A stretch of 64,000 bases of DNA from Thysanoteuthis rhombus. Lineage: Eukaryota; Mollusca; Cephalopoda; Oegopsida; Thysanoteuthidae. Where the stretch lies: NCBI GenBank assembly GCA_963457665.1, contig OY735211.1, positions 35,719,747 through 35,783,746 of the forward strand, written 5' to 3'. Numbering within the stretch: the stretch's first letter is position 1; every line of letters begins with the position of its first letter. Shown here piece by piece: positions 1 to 12,279 of the stretch. A program made the translations under genes and the position numbers. Under the pieces are notes generated by a model. It was not told the origin of the DNA and did not search any database. It worked only from the letters and a program-made list of their open reading frames with translations.

Positions 1-39
1 AGGCCACAAGGGCAGGGCAATCAGGTGTGGAGGATAAAA

Positions 40-100
40 CTTTCTACACCGTAGTAATGTTGTGCAAGACTAGCTTGTGAACCATTACCCCACGGAAAAC
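40..100 (-). mobile_element. tRNA-derived SINE remnant
   Basis: On the minus strand this reads as a tRNA-like A-box (TAATGGTTCACAAGCTAG) and matches the head of the better preserved SINE at 39640-39815. The B-box is not clear, so this is only a fragment. Confidence 0.3.
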
Positions 101-339
101 ACTTCAGTGTGTCTTTTCTAGTCGAGTGAACATTAATAAAACATCATAAAATAGAAAGAAGTCAGAGTGCATGCCGCTATCAATGCCGTTCACTAATAAA
201 AAATTAATGGAAATTTAAAAGAATTTAAAAAAAAAAAAACAGCGTAGAGAAATTTTAATGTAAAAATGTGTCCCAACTTACCTTGAAATTGAAATCTATC
301 AGTTTCACTAGCTGTTCGTTAAATCTCTTTTCTCGCTGA
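101..339. other. no recognisable feature
   Basis: AT-rich DNA with an A12 run near 228. I see no coding potential or repeat signature here. Confidence 0.5.
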
Positions 340-560
340 ATAATGAACAAAAAAAACTATCTCATTGGAAACAGATCAATGGATCCACCCCAAAGTTTGA
401 TCAGTTTTCACAAGGTACATGGCTAACCCTTCGACTAGATATAATTGATATTCAATGACAACTTTTTGAAGTATCATGTGGACAAACCGACAGACAGACG
501 GGCGGACAGATGGACTAACTGAGGGATAGAAAAACACGGGTGAATACATATTCCTCTTCG
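340..560 (-). repeat. dispersed repeat monomer
   Basis: The segment has the landmarks TCCACCCCAAAGTTTGATCAG, a block ending TTTTTGAAGTATCATGTGGAC and a CAGACAGACGG run. Reverse-complemented, it aligns with the units of the tandem array at 42375-43150, and it resembles 8790-8960 on the same strand. The repeat type is unknown; no coding sequence was seen. Confidence 0.45.
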
Positions 561-1924
561 AACCTCGTTGGCAGAGGCAAGTAAGGAATCCCCAGCCACG
601 AGCACATATTACAGAAATATTAAAAACATATTTTGGTTTTCCTGGAAGGCACTAACAAAACTTGAGTCATAGGACTGCAACTACTGGAATTTCAGTCATC
701 TGCTTCTACTTCTGCGAGACCAGAATTAGCAGAACTTGTTAGTTCTGGTTTAATAGTTTCATCTTAAGCATGAGGGTAAAACAAGTTGTGGTTCACGTTT
801 GAGTCAATAATGTGAACACTTACAAAGTGTTTAGAAAACCATAGTTGATTAATGGGTAAAACTTTTCTGCAGAAAGATTTTTAAAACACGAATGCATGTG
901 GGCTGTGAGATGTCGTTATGTTCTCTCTCAGTATTTACAAAACTTGGCTGGTTATGTCACAAGACTGGAAATGCAGGGTACTAGATGAAGATATTGTTTA
1001 GTAGGGTACAAAAAATTTTGCAAGATTAATTCAACTTGGACAGCCTGTGATAAAACTTGAAACCATCTCTTAGATGTGATGAAAACATCTATCTATCGTT
1101 CAGGTACATTACAGCCTGGTTACAAGAGCTGCTTTTTGTAAAATTCATTTGTGTAGCGGTCATTAGGTTTTACAGGGTGAAGGGTACAGGAAAAAGATTT
1201 GGAGTGAAAGATCCGAGAAGTTACAAATTGGGGTATATAGAAGGTATATGTAATTATCATTTTTTTCTCTAAATCCTCTGTTATTTGATGTTCATGCAGT
1301 CTACCTGGGTAAATCAACCGAACTATTATCCTATTTTGGGCTAAGTGCATCTATAGTGGGCTGAAGCTCTGTGATGTGGAGTACTAACATGTCTCATGGG
1401 ATTCTATAAGTTTTGTTCAGTTATAAGGGTAATAAGCACTCGGGTATACCCCTCCCTTAATCCTCAAGTTTTTAACTTACTTAAAGTCCACAGAGAGTTT
1501 TTTTTCCCTCAAAAAATCATAAGTTGAATGAGTGAAATAGAGAGAAAAATGTGGCAACTTTAGGTCTACTTATCTGGTTCAATTTCATCTTATATCGGCT
1601 AGTAGGGAAAGGGGTTCTTATAACAGCCGAAAAAAGTTTTCATCTTTCATCTCACGTTGTTAATTCATCAGTCACCCCAACCACAAGCAGCAAAAATTTG
1701 TCTAAGGGATAGTTGGAGATGTTCTGTCTTTTATCTAAGTTTATGGCCGGTCGAAAATTCTGTCTGGTGTTCCAAAATATGTGGAAACACAAACATAAAG
1801 GCCATTAAAGATACATTCAATCATTTATATACATCCCTTTGGTTTCGGTAACCTTATTTCGTCTCTCAACCCGTTTTTCGATACCGGATTCGTAAATTTC
1901 TTTCGATGTTAACCTGAAATAATG
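561..1924. other. no recognisable feature
   Basis: AT-rich non-coding DNA. The open frames near 1057-1350 and 1657-1851 are short, lysine- or phenylalanine-rich and resemble no family I know, so I treat them as chance frames. The lower end may contain a decayed C-terminus of the adjoining mariner copy. Confidence 0.45.
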
Positions 1925-2125
1925 GACTAACAGGTTTTCAACATCTCTTTTTTTTGTAAGGTGAGTCTTTGTTTATCAAAATTGTTTCGCAAACTCTTAA
2001 TCAAATCATAGTAAATTGAAACAAGGTCAAGAGAATATGGTGGATGAATCATTTTTTCCCAACCGAATACTACTATAAGATCTTTGGTAACTTGCATTCG
2101 AATAGCGGCTGAGGCTTTCATGCAT
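1925..2125 (-). mobile_element. mariner transposase relic (DD34D C-terminal part)
   Basis: The minus-strand frame contains FGWEKMIHPPYSLDL followed by VSIYYDLIKSLRNNF. This is the mariner block usually written gWevl-HPPYSPDLAPsDyhLF-sL around the third catalytic aspartate. Here the position of that aspartate (APSD in the family) reads SIY, so the catalytic residue appears lost. The sequence stays mariner-like for a short distance towards 1900 and then decays. Only the last third of the transposase is recognisable, the N-terminal DNA-binding part was not found, and no terminal repeats are visible. It is a dead fragment, and its nearest neighbour is a Penelope relic in the same orientation. Confidence 0.7.
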
Positions 2126-2369
2126 TATATTGTCTGTCTATTGTCCTCGTCTATGTTTCCAGTTTTTTTTACAACGTTTCAGTCGTATACCTGCCGGCCT
2201 TCATTGGGTGTTGTTGATTCTAGAATCACAACTCAGAGCACATGCTCAGTTGGATTGGACATGTCATATCCATTTTTTTGTACACCCCGATTGTGTTATC
2301 TGGATACTTTCAAGTTTCCCCTCGCATTGGGTAATCTGTTTTTTTTTCTTTTTTCTTGAGAGTCTGTTA

Positions 2370-2850
2370 TGATGAGAGGCTCCCAGATGCTATTGAGATC
2401 AATGCTTGGTCGGTTTGTTGGTTCAACTAAAGTATGTGTGCCGTTTCCTTCAGTCGTCATATTCACCAAATGTTCTCCCTGTCAAAAATTTGCACGTCAT
2501 CCCATAGGAGCCTGAGCCCACCCTGCTCCTTCTAAGTGTGATCCGCCATGCCAGATTTGTACGTGTCGCAGCGTGTTACGGATTCTCAGTGCTCTTCAAT
2601 TTTCATTTTTACAGGCCGGCATGTTCCGCCTTTATAATGTCTACCACAACTACATGGAATGGAATATACGCAATTTTCGGTCATGATTTTTTTTCTCGGT
2701 AGATTGTTTTAGAGAGGTGAAAGTGTAGAGAGGTCCCACTTCGCAACACCATCCAGATGATGTATTGATAGCATAATCTTCTAAGAAATACCCTTGATGT
2801 ATGGGAGGAGGACTGCAGGGTTTGGTTTTGGTTTCGTTGGGTCATCTGTT
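2370..2850 (-). mobile_element. Penelope-like element, RT-endonuclease linker and GIY-YIG relic
   Basis: Read on the minus strand, the segment starts with LPYIKGIS and then LRSGTSLHFHLSK, typical of the linker between reverse transcriptase and endonuclease in Penelope-like elements. The GIY-YIG nuclease follows: VYSIPCSCG, YKGGT (YIGxT in intact copies), KSGMADHT, WDDVQIFDREN with the conserved glutamate, and the C-terminal block PSIDLNSIWEPL. Stops interrupt the frame after IEEH and after ADHT, and there is at least one frameshift before the last block. The reverse transcriptase that should lie above 2850 was not recognised. The nuclease would nick target DNA for reverse transcription; this copy cannot be functional. 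Confidence 0.72.
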
Positions 2851-2859
2851 TTTGTAATC

Positions 2860-3490
2860 AGATCAGGTCGGTTAATTCGGTTTCTCCGGAGGTTACACGG
2901 GCGGAAAGATGTGAAAGAATGAAAACAAAGATGTGGAAAATGGTTGCTGTGTACTGAGAGTTTGGTTAAGGAGTTAAGAAAAGAATTGTCGATAAAGACA
3001 TTTGAGGATTTATCTCTGTTATATGGAAAGAAACTTAACTCAATATTAAATAATAACGTGGGTGGTGTGGATTTACCTTTTTTCACGTCGTGTGGATTTA
3101 CGATCTTATTCCTTTTTAACACTGATGATGTCAGGGCTTCACAGCGAATTCGTAATAAACTACCAGAAAATTGGATTTTTGATTAAGAACACACTTTTAT
3201 ATTGGCAATAGCGATATGAGAAATAAGGAATACAGCTATATTGCCTATTTGAGCAATTCATGGTCCAACTGCGATATCAAGGTATAATATGCTTTTCAGG
3301 ATAAGGGATGTTATAGACAGGGTGCACACATACAATGCCGGTTAAAATAAGAGAACAATTTATCCAAATATAGTTCTTATTGATAGTAATTGCCACAAGA
3401 TCTTGAAATCTACAGAATTTGTGTCTCTTGATATATACTTCCTGTTGCAATTATCCAAGGCAAGGCAGAAGTATAATGAAGAGTATGACT
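2860..3490. other. no recognisable feature
   Basis: The open frame at 2944-3186 (+) overlaps the probable Penelope region and resembles nothing I know. The rest is AT-rich DNA without repeats. Confidence 0.4.
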
Positions 3491-3496
3491 GTTTCT

Positions 3497-3600
3497 GTTT
3501 CTCTGTCTGTAACAATGGACATTCCCACTTAAATATAACAATTCTGTTGATAGAATATCTGTTACCCATCATTTGAAATAATAGACTCTTCCACTGAAAC
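3497..3600 (+). repeat. dispersed repeat, copy 1
   Basis: About 100 bases align directly with 5357-5453. Shared blocks include GTAACAATGGA, TAACA-TT-TGT-GATA and TACCCA-CAT. The family is unknown; it may be part of an untranslated transposon end. Confidence 0.4.
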
Positions 3601-4165
3601 AAATTCAGAAGTTTCTTTTCTAAAAATTCTCATAGAAATTCAGATATATCCGTGAATCTTGGTCCTGGGAATCACCTAGTACGTCGATAATCGAGCCATT
3701 TTTTACGGGTACTATGCATCTGGTAATATTATTCTCTTCAACAGAAAAAGAAGCTTTCGAAAAAGATGTAGTTATCTGGGTTGTTTGCAGACAGAATGTA
3801 AAACACCGACTAAATGTGAATTACACGAAAAATGAAGGACTTCCGGGCTATGGACCCAGGTTGATAGTCAAACTGCAGCGAGCGATGAATTATGTATTTT
3901 TGTTTACTTTGTTTTTTTTTTTGAGAAAAAATGCTTGAGTAAAATTGTCTGGTGTCAGTCACTGGGAAGAGAAAGAATGCACGAGACAAAAAAAGTTGAA
4001 AAATTCAAAAGATGAAGAAGAGGAGGGAAAAGTGATAACAACGAACACGTGGCTGCATCAGAATTTTTCTGACTTGGTGGTGGTCGTCTTTGTTACAAAA
4101 ATATTTTGTTACCAACCAAACTTGCCCCCCTCTCTATCTGTCTGTCTCTCTTCCTTTCTCTCTAT
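3601..4165. other. no recognisable feature
   Basis: Short frames at 3714-3938 and 3945-4229 have no recognisable domain, and the second runs into the AT microsatellite. Confidence 0.4.

Positions 4166-4167
<2 letters not shown>

Positions 4168-4228
<61 letters not shown>
4168..4228. repeat. (AT)n microsatellite
   Basis: About 30 uninterrupted TA units, preceded by a pyrimidine-rich CTCT/CTTT stretch. The tyrosine-isoleucine repeats in frames across it are translation artefacts. Confidence 0.97.
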
Positions 4229-4230
<2 letters not shown>

Positions 4231-5356
4231 TATCTTTCTCTCTTCTTTGCTGCTCAGGATCAGACTTGTTTAAGCATTAAAAGCAAACATTTTAGAACAG
4301 AAATTCTAAATCTTTTTTTGGCCACAGCTTCCTTATGGGCTCGTCTCAGGTTTCAGAGTCCTCTGTCAAACAGTGATACAACACAAATAGATGGACCGAA
4401 AGTCATCTATGACCCCTTTAAATGTGCCAGGTCCCACAAGGAGAGTCATATGACCCCTTTTGAGAATGGCTGCACCGGTGGAAAAACCTTAGATAGCAAA
4501 CAAGCTCCAATGAGTTATCGATCCGGCTGCCATAAAAAGAACCCGAATTTGAGCCAAGTATTCGTTCTTTTCTCGGTATGTTCAATGACGATGTACCAAA
4601 TCGTCGACCGCCCTTGGAAGACAATGGAGCGTTCGCCGAGAAGTCTATTATTGGGTTGCTACGCATGCCACGACCGTGGAGCCGGATTCTCGGGCGTCAA
4701 ACCCAGTTGCAGCTTTTGCAGGTGTTGTCCACTTCCGGTTCTGTGGGAGCTGTCACTGGCCTCTACTGACTGCGCTCTCTTCACTCTTCCCATCGGTCTT
4801 CTCTCCTCGGCTCCAACCCCCCAAGCCCCAACCTGCTAGGTCGATATTGCCCAACTTCTGGTCTCGCTTGCAAACACCTTTGAATCAAGAACACTTATTT
4901 ATTTGAGCAATCTAAAACTTGTTGTCAACAAGCAAAAACGATGATCGTCTAATTGAAGGGTCAAAATGGAAAAAATATTATTTGTTCATATTCCTAATTG
5001 TGATTGATCAAATGGAACAAGAAACACTGCCAATGATAGCAATACCGTCCTGTATATAGATAGCCACCGGCTTCGACAATCATTGATAAATTTTAAATCA
5101 TTCACTGATGATATAACAAAATAAACAAAGCAATTCCCACAATTATGATCTTGAAGTATTTTCAACTCGTAATAATCAATCTTTCAGAATGTTTCTATAA
5201 AAAGAGGCAAATAATTTCTTGTGAAATTTTTTTTTGCGTGCATGACTAGAAAGTTTAAAAACTAAAAGGCCTGCAAACCATAGCAACATTATAAAAACTG
5301 ACTTTTCTCAGAACCAATCAATCTATGAATGTACAGATATTTTTTTCTGTTGGCTT
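4229..5356. other. unassigned, GC-richer block then plain AT-rich DNA
   Basis: 4240-4900 is noticeably richer in G and C than its surroundings and keeps a frame open to about 4839 (+). The translation has scattered cysteines but no domain I recognise. A decayed transposon or SINE is possible. 4900-5356 shows nothing. Confidence 0.35.
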
Positions 5357-5453
5357 CTCTGTTCGTAACAATGGATTCTCCCCCCTTGAAGGTAACAGTT
5401 TTGTCGATAAAAGTATTTCCTACCCAGCATAATGGATTCTTTCACTCATGCTC
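5357..5453 (+). repeat. dispersed repeat, copy 2
   Basis: Direct repeat of 3497-3600, roughly three quarters identical by eye, with the same order of short conserved blocks. It lies about 180 bases before the decayed RTE copy. Confidence 0.4.
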
Positions 5454-5629
5454 AAAAACTTTTTAATGGAACCTCAGATGAAATTTATGAGACGTACACT
5501 TTTGTTTGCCTTATCACCTGCTTTGAGGTTGAGAAAAAAAAAAGTTTAGTAAGAGAATGTGAAGAAACCACTCGAACTCCACAGAAATACATGCATATGA
5601 CAATATCATCGTTTTTGCAGCAATCCTCC

Positions 5630-6290
5630 ATGATCACCGAATAATACTAAACGAGCTGAATGAAGAAAGCAAGATCTTCACCCGAACTCCAATAAAATCA
5701 AACGTCGAGGAGAGAGACACATCAATTAAAATTGAGAACGTAGAGCTGAAGTATGGTGAGTGCTTTACCCAAACGACACAACGCATTTTAAAAGAAGAAG
5801 AAATCAAGCGAATAATGAATTTTATCGACAGAGCAAGAAGATCCCTTTGCTTTGAAAAGAAGGGTCTGTGACCAATACGTTCTCCTAATAGTCACCAACA
5901 AAGGATTTAACCAAGAGATGAGCTCTCAAACTAAGATCCATGCAACGAGCATGGGAGAAAAATCACAAGACAGCACATTATATTTGACCACAAACAGATG
6001 TCAGAGATATCCTTGAAGCCATTAGGAAGTTCAAACAGCAATTGGCAGGCGATGTAATGAGAATATCAGACAACTGCTGGAAATCTCGACTCATAACGTG
6101 ATCATATGCGAAATTGCGGCCGGCAAAAAAAATAAGATGGTGCAATGATTAAGATGTTCAGATTTTATTAACAGTGACGCTCATGCGCAAAAGAAGAAAC
6201 TTACAAAAGTAGGGGAAGACCTATGCCCCAAAACTGATTTTAAAAGACTGATGATGGTGATGATGATGAGTAATGTTGAGAAAGGCATGA
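5630..6290 (+). mobile_element. RTE-like LINE, decayed C-terminal part and 3' tail
   Basis: The plus strand keeps, in shifting frames, the thumb and C-terminal region of the LINE family seen intact at 20205-20625 and 61445-61915. LNELNEESK-type sequence is followed by the IKIENVELK block, the R-ARRSLCF region, a decayed QRA-ERI segment, and the end TTTTAAAAGACTGATGATGG. The 3' tail is a short impure (TGA)n run at about 6249-6272. Catalytic motifs are absent, and many indels and stops make this one of the oldest RTE copies in the window. Confidence 0.72.
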
Positions 6291-8789
6291 GTCAAACCCT
6301 CCCGTGCCCTATGCTAGTGGAATTCAGTGCAATATGTTGACATGTGAACCAAAGTATATTTTTGCGTTATTCTTTATAAAAGATAAGGTTCCAACTTACG
6401 TTATCAAAGTTAACATCAAGTTATACATAAGTACTGACTTCACAGAAAAATAGAAGACGTGAACTCTATTTATCAACTATACATAGACCTATATCTTTCC
6501 TCACACTCAGACGTTTACAATTACTCTCACCCGCTATCTAGTGACCTAGAGTCATTTGCACGCAAATGTCCAAAAAATTCAGGTTACAAACCGTAGCTTT
6601 AAGGAATTGTAATTATTGGTTAATCAAATTTTGACAGCCCTGTAAATATGGTTACCCTATCCCAATATGCCTTATTTCTTCCTCTGTTAATCTTTTCCTT
6701 GTCCCCTTTGGTTTCATACAAGTGGTTCACTCTCTGCATCTTTCCAAAAGTCCTTACGCTTACTATTTTGACCCCAGCACCCTCGCTATTGGGCTGCTTA
6801 CCCCCAACCTACACACTGATCCACTGTCAGTGAAAAAAAAGAAAAGAAGAAAAAAAAAGTACGATGGGAATGCAAAACTCGTCGGGTGACAGGCAGTAAC
6901 GACATCTGGCGAATTATCACGAGCATTCTCGAATGAAAGCGAAAACAGAACCTCTCAAAACATTTTGAATTTTTGATGTTGTTGTTTTTTTTTCTATAAG
7001 ATCCACGACAGTTTCTACCCAGGGGAAAACTGAGTGGTGCGCTTACCTCATGAAGGAAAGTTTCACTTGACACACACGCACTCAAACGGATTAACGGATT
7101 AAATTTTGAAAAAAAAAAAAAAAAAAAAAAAGAGATAAGAAACAAATCGAATTTCCCGAAATTTGCTCTTCTAAATACAAAACAGCGAAGCATGATATAT
7201 CCACCTGAAACCAGTGCAGGCAAAATAAGTAAACGGAATTATCTAAGTGTGCAAAGGATTTATCATTCATTCCGGAGGATAAAAAAAAGTTTGATCTATT
7301 TATTTATATTTTTGTTCGTTCGCTTACCTACATGCCTATATACGTACGGGAAGTCGTCCTAAGCATTCATGAGTCAACTCCAGGATTTATTTCAGGACTC
7401 CGATTCAAATTAATGCTTAAATAAGCAGGAATATTTTTTGCAAAAGCAGAAAAAAACGACAAAAACGGTACAAGATACCCGTGACATAAAAGAATTGTTA
7501 TACAGTAAAAGCATACATCATATAATGTACAATTGAAAGTTTACCTGACCACTACTCTATTTCTAGCGTCAAGAACGACCCTCGATTTTGCAAGGCAAAA
7601 TTAAAAGAAAAAGGACCGAGGGTGATTTTTTGAGATTTATTTCGGTATAAAATAAGAGTCTTCGATGCCGGGAATACAGTAACAAATAATCACAGAGGCC
7701 CTATCAAGCAGGCAAGTAAGAAAAAGAGATTATCTAAAATAGCCATATGACACCGGGCAAATGCAATTGAAATGCCGAGTCTGATTGTCAGAATTTTACA
7801 AAGGTATACACAGTTCATTACATATATCTAGAAAGGAACAAGTTTGTTGTACTTGCAACTAAATCAAGTAATGCCATATGTGTATATGCCTACTTACGCT
7901 TATAGTAGCGACCATCAGCCCCTATCAATTCCTACTCTCTTATGTTTTTTTCATCCTACATTTATACTCTATCATTAAACAACCCAACTTTCTTTTCTCA
8001 CCTTTCTTTTGTCACACTTATAGTATCCGTAGTAGCCATGAACCGAGCCGTCAGCGAAACGATGGATCGTAGACCTGTATTTATGGCTACAAAAGGGGTC
8101 GCAGGAAGTATGAAATGTTTATAACGACACTTGGAATTCAATCGTGCAGAAATTTAAACACTAACTTATAGAATTAATTCTGTTCCAAGTTGTGGTACGG
8201 ACGTTTGTATATCTGTACGTTTAACTTTCAGTTGTACCACAGGTATTCTGCTTTGATAAAACTTACGCTCGTTAAATACGGTTTAGTGGAGAAAAGAGGG
8301 AATCAAACTGCCTTTTAAGTGGTTTACAATATCAGCTAACTGAAACTAACTGAAACCGAAGAAAAGTTTCGTTTTTTTTTAATGAAAAATCAGAAGTTGA
8401 TAGTAAAATTTTAATTTGGCTTAAGACGTTCACATCCTGTTGATGTTTCTGGTTTTGAACACGAAAAAAAAAGCCGATGCTTTTAAAGGAATCGTTTTTA
8501 CTACTCTTCAATAACACGTTCTATGCAGTATTGCACTGAAGGATATAAACTGACAATGATATATGAAACTGATATTATACAAAACTGAAAACGACAAAAA
8601 CTGAATTCGTTTTACTTTGAAATACATATGTTCAATAAATAGTAACAATAATAAAGCACTCAGAGTGCACATCTCTGCTGACACCTAACGCTAACTATTA
8701 AATGAGTGAATATTTCTTTTTGATAAAAAAAGGGTGAAAATCTTTTCCAATGAACAAATATTGAGTAACTTTCCTTCAAATTTGAATCT
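6291..8789. other. no recognisable feature
   Basis: About 2.5 kb of AT-rich DNA with an A/G-rich tract near 6830-6860 and an A-run at 7110-7130. Frames at 6648-6833, 6798-7223 and 7878-8124 have low complexity or resemble no family. No splice-bounded conserved exon was recognised. Confidence 0.45.
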
Positions 8790-8960
8790 AGCCCTTTTAT
8801 TTCTCAATCGAAGAGGAATTTCTAGATCCGCCCCAAAATTTAAACAATTCTATTTTTAACCCTCCCACAAAATTTTTATTGATATTTTTCGAAAACATTG
8901 TGGGATATCACGTGGACAAACAGACGGAGAAGCACGAGTCAATGGAAATACCTGTTCTAA
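8790..8960 (-). repeat. dispersed repeat monomer
   Basis: It contains GATCCGCCCCAAAATTTAA, AACCCTCCCACAAAATTTTT and GGATATCACGTGGACAAAC. These match, in the same order, the repeat at 340-560 and the reverse complement of the array units at 42375-43150. Confidence 0.45.
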
Positions 8961-10365
8961 CTTAATTGGCAGAGTTAAAATATTGCCTTAAAGTTGTCGA
9001 CAGCGAGCCGTCTCTGCCTGTGAATCCACGTATCACCTTTGTCTCTTCTAAGCTTCGGACTATTTTTTAAAGTTTTCTTATATACAGGCGATAAGATGGA
9101 TTTATGCCTTTCCCATGAGTATTAGTCCGAAATGAACGCAGATTGTGCCAGTCAGAGTTTGCCCACGGCTTGCCGATTCCATTTTCTGTTCTGCTAATTG
9201 CTGGGCCATCAGCACCACATAAGCAAACATTTACGAAGCAGAAAAATACCTTCCAGAAATGAAACTAAGGAGAAAGTTTTACATCAGTTGATATTATTTG
9301 CTATGAAACTTGAACAATAGATAACGCACAAACCTAAATGATACAATTTAACTAGGGTGCGTTTTAACATGCTACTTAGTTCTCGATATTCAGAAAAATT
9401 CTATGCATAATTGATTGTACCACACTGTAAATTATCACAAAATAACACGGAACCAGAAATAGCATTTGACGTATACAACTGACATACAATTTAGAAAAAA
9501 CGACAATTCAGATTTTGTTATACTATTTATTACCAACGATATTTATTGCCAAGTCAGTGGTAAAGGCGAGGAAAACGTAATACCCGTGCAGGACGTGTTA
9601 AAGGACGTGTTAAAGGCTCAGAGTACATGTTTACGCGACACATTTAGGAGATAGTTACGGCACACGATTGTGCCACGACACACAGTTTGAGGATCATTGG
9701 TGTAGCGAATAAAACAAAGAAATATAGAACCCAAGCTTAGATAAAGAATTGATGTAACTGACATCAAGTGTCACGATATACGAACGAATGGTATTCATTT
9801 AACTAAAGCATACAACAAGACGTTTGCGTATCTTTGCAATAATGATTTCTTGTCAGGAGACCGTCAATATATCCACTCGATAAAACTGTAAAAAAAAAAA
9901 AAAAGGAATTGGAAAGAAGATATTTTTATCGACACCACGAATATATTTCATTTAAAAAAAAGATAAAAGGAAAGAAATTCAATTTTCTTTAGAACAAGGC
10001 TGTTATTATGGACCTTCTTCTGCAAGGGATTGCTAAAAGACCATTTATTGTTAATTTCGACTGCCTTCAAGTGAATGTTGGTAAGAATGCTTCTTTTATT
10101 ACTGAATTTTGTTTTTGATTTCTGTTTTTGTTCGCTCGTAAGAGATTTCTTCTTTCTGTCAAGTGTCATATTTCAGAACATATTGTAAGATTCACGTGGA
10201 GAGTGTCTATTTCTTCTGTGTGCGTTAAGACATGTGTTTTTATGTTGTTTTTATGTTGCACAAGGCAAAGAAATAGCGAACATATAGACAAAAAGACAAT
10301 CAAAATATATACAGATTAGATACAGATTATCTCTACGTGTTTGTATGGCATATACATGCATGTGT
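8961..10365. other. no recognisable feature
   Basis: AT-rich DNA. 9586-9618 holds a small tandem duplication of GGACGTGTTAAA, and an A14 tract lies near 9890. No domain was seen in the short frames at 9466-9654 and 9948-10319. Confidence 0.45.
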
Positions 10366-10367
10366 GA

Positions 10368-10419
<52 letters not shown>

Positions 10420-10425
10420 AAAAGA
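10366..10425. repeat. (GAAA)n microsatellite
   Basis: Fourteen or so AAAG units in a row. Confidence 0.95.
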
Positions 10426-10980
10426 ACTAGAAAGCACTCAGTGGCTACATACCTCAGGATACGCCACTAAAGACATATAACTAAAATGCGGTAGGGGGCG
10501 TGGATATTTACCCCTTTATGCCTGTGTGTATAGCAAACATAGATTATTAAAAAAAACTTTTTTTTCTATTCTCAGTGCATTTTGGTTATTACCCGATAGA
10601 ACTTCTTGTATATTACAAAAAATATATATCAATGTATCGAATTCCATCTTTTTTCTTATTGATATCATATTTTTGAATGAAACAAAGACACAATTAACAC
10701 GCACGTCGAAAGCAACAACCCTATGTTTCTTACACATCGGCGAGTTGTGAGGTGGTTTAGCCATTTCTTCAAGATGAGCTGAACAGTGAGATCTGAATCG
10801 AGGGCATGAATTTTGATTCTCACCATGGGCTTACTCTTTATTTTCTGATCACATTCTTGATTCGTTGTCGATCGATGACGGCTTGAGTCAAAGCTGTGAT
10901 CGAAAAAAAAATCATGATGATGGTAAAATCTAGTCAAAATTAATGATAGAAATTTTATGATTTTTATCATCTTTTCAATA
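10426..10980. other. no recognisable feature
   Basis: AT-rich DNA with overlapping low-complexity frames on both strands at 10516-10988. No family was recognised. Confidence 0.4.
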
Positions 10981-11130
<150 letters not shown>

Positions 11131-11197
11131 AATACTAGAATGTGGATTCGCTACATAAATTAACTCATGTTTCTGCCCTCTCCGGGCCTCATCAGGC

Positions 11198-11198
<1 letters not shown>

Positions 11199-11270
<72 letters not shown>
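11199..11270. repeat. (AT)n microsatellite
   Basis: About 36 TA units, separated from the previous tract by only 70 bases of unique DNA. Confidence 0.96.
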
Positions 11271-11272
<2 letters not shown>

Positions 11273-11340
11273 TTTCAAACGCACTAAAACACAACCGGTG
11301 TTATTTTTCTAATTATTATTTTTTGTTTTCCTCGCCACCA

Positions 11341-11341
<1 letters not shown>

Positions 11342-11374
<33 letters not shown>
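11342..11374. repeat. (TC)n microsatellite
   Basis: About 16 CT units. Confidence 0.95.
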
Positions 11375-11376
<2 letters not shown>

Positions 11377-12206
11377 AGATAAATCCTACACGTGATATCT
11401 CAGATTGCATTATCAGCTAGTTGATAAATGAAAGATTCAGTAGGTTATTATCAACTGAAAAACAGTCAATCCCAGAAAAAAAAGCATATCTCACTGTGTA
11501 AAATGAAACTTCTGCCAATGTAGTAATTTGATACTCAGTTTCTACGCTGCGACGAAGTTAACTCGGAACAAATGTAGCAACTTTAAAAAATCCGATATCT
11601 ACCAAATAACGTGACAAATGGGCTTATTTTGGAGGTTTTTGGTAAATAAGTAATTGGAAGTAACGAGAAATTAAACAAATTTATCATTATGTATTACCAG
11701 TAACACTTGCTCTGATCAATGAATAACCCTAAGTGTGTAACACTGAATTATTCAAGTTTAATGATTTGAAACCATCCAAACCACTGGTAGCTTAACATTA
11801 TAGAATTTAATCAACGCAGTAACTCACGGATGCAGTCAATAATTGAACAACCGTAGCGTCAAAATTTGTAGTCATGTGAGAAAAAAATTCAATCAAAGAA
11901 TACATAGAGTCAGAAACAATTCTACTTATGAAGCCACCGACGTTTCCCGGTGGAAAATATCTAAAATCGAGTAGAAAAACATCTAGAAACATCTAGATTC
12001 TGGAGAATTTAGATTTCATTAATAAACCCGTCAAATAAAAGCCCCTATAAAGGTAAAAAAAAAAGTTGTTTTTTTTTTTCAAAAAGATATTTCTTAAAGG
12101 GGTTTAGTGGATTATTGATACTAATTTCCAAGTCTATAGACAAAACGGTATGGCCAGGAGTGCTGGAATAAACACAAACAAACAAACACATAAACAAAAA
12201 CAAGCA
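11375..12206. other. no recognisable feature
   Basis: AT-rich DNA without recognisable coding sequence. Poly-A and poly-T runs near 12055-12080 are the only simple sequence. Confidence 0.45.
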
Positions 12207-12279
12207 CACATGAAAAACATGCACACATGAAAAACAAGCACACATGAAAAACATGCACACATGAAAAACATGCACACAT
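12207..12279. repeat. 17-bp minisatellite, about 4.3 copies
   Basis: The unit CACATGAAAAACATGCA occurs at 12207, 12224, 12241 and 12258, with a partial unit at 12275. The second unit differs by one base (CAAGCA for CATGCA). On the minus strand it gives an HVFHVCM-like peptide repeat in an open frame, which I take to be an artefact. Confidence 0.93.

Noticed and set aside
4090-4839. 249-codon open frame (+), the longest in the window
   Set aside because: Its first third is the translated (AT)n tract, and the remainder has no recognisable domain, start context or splice structure.
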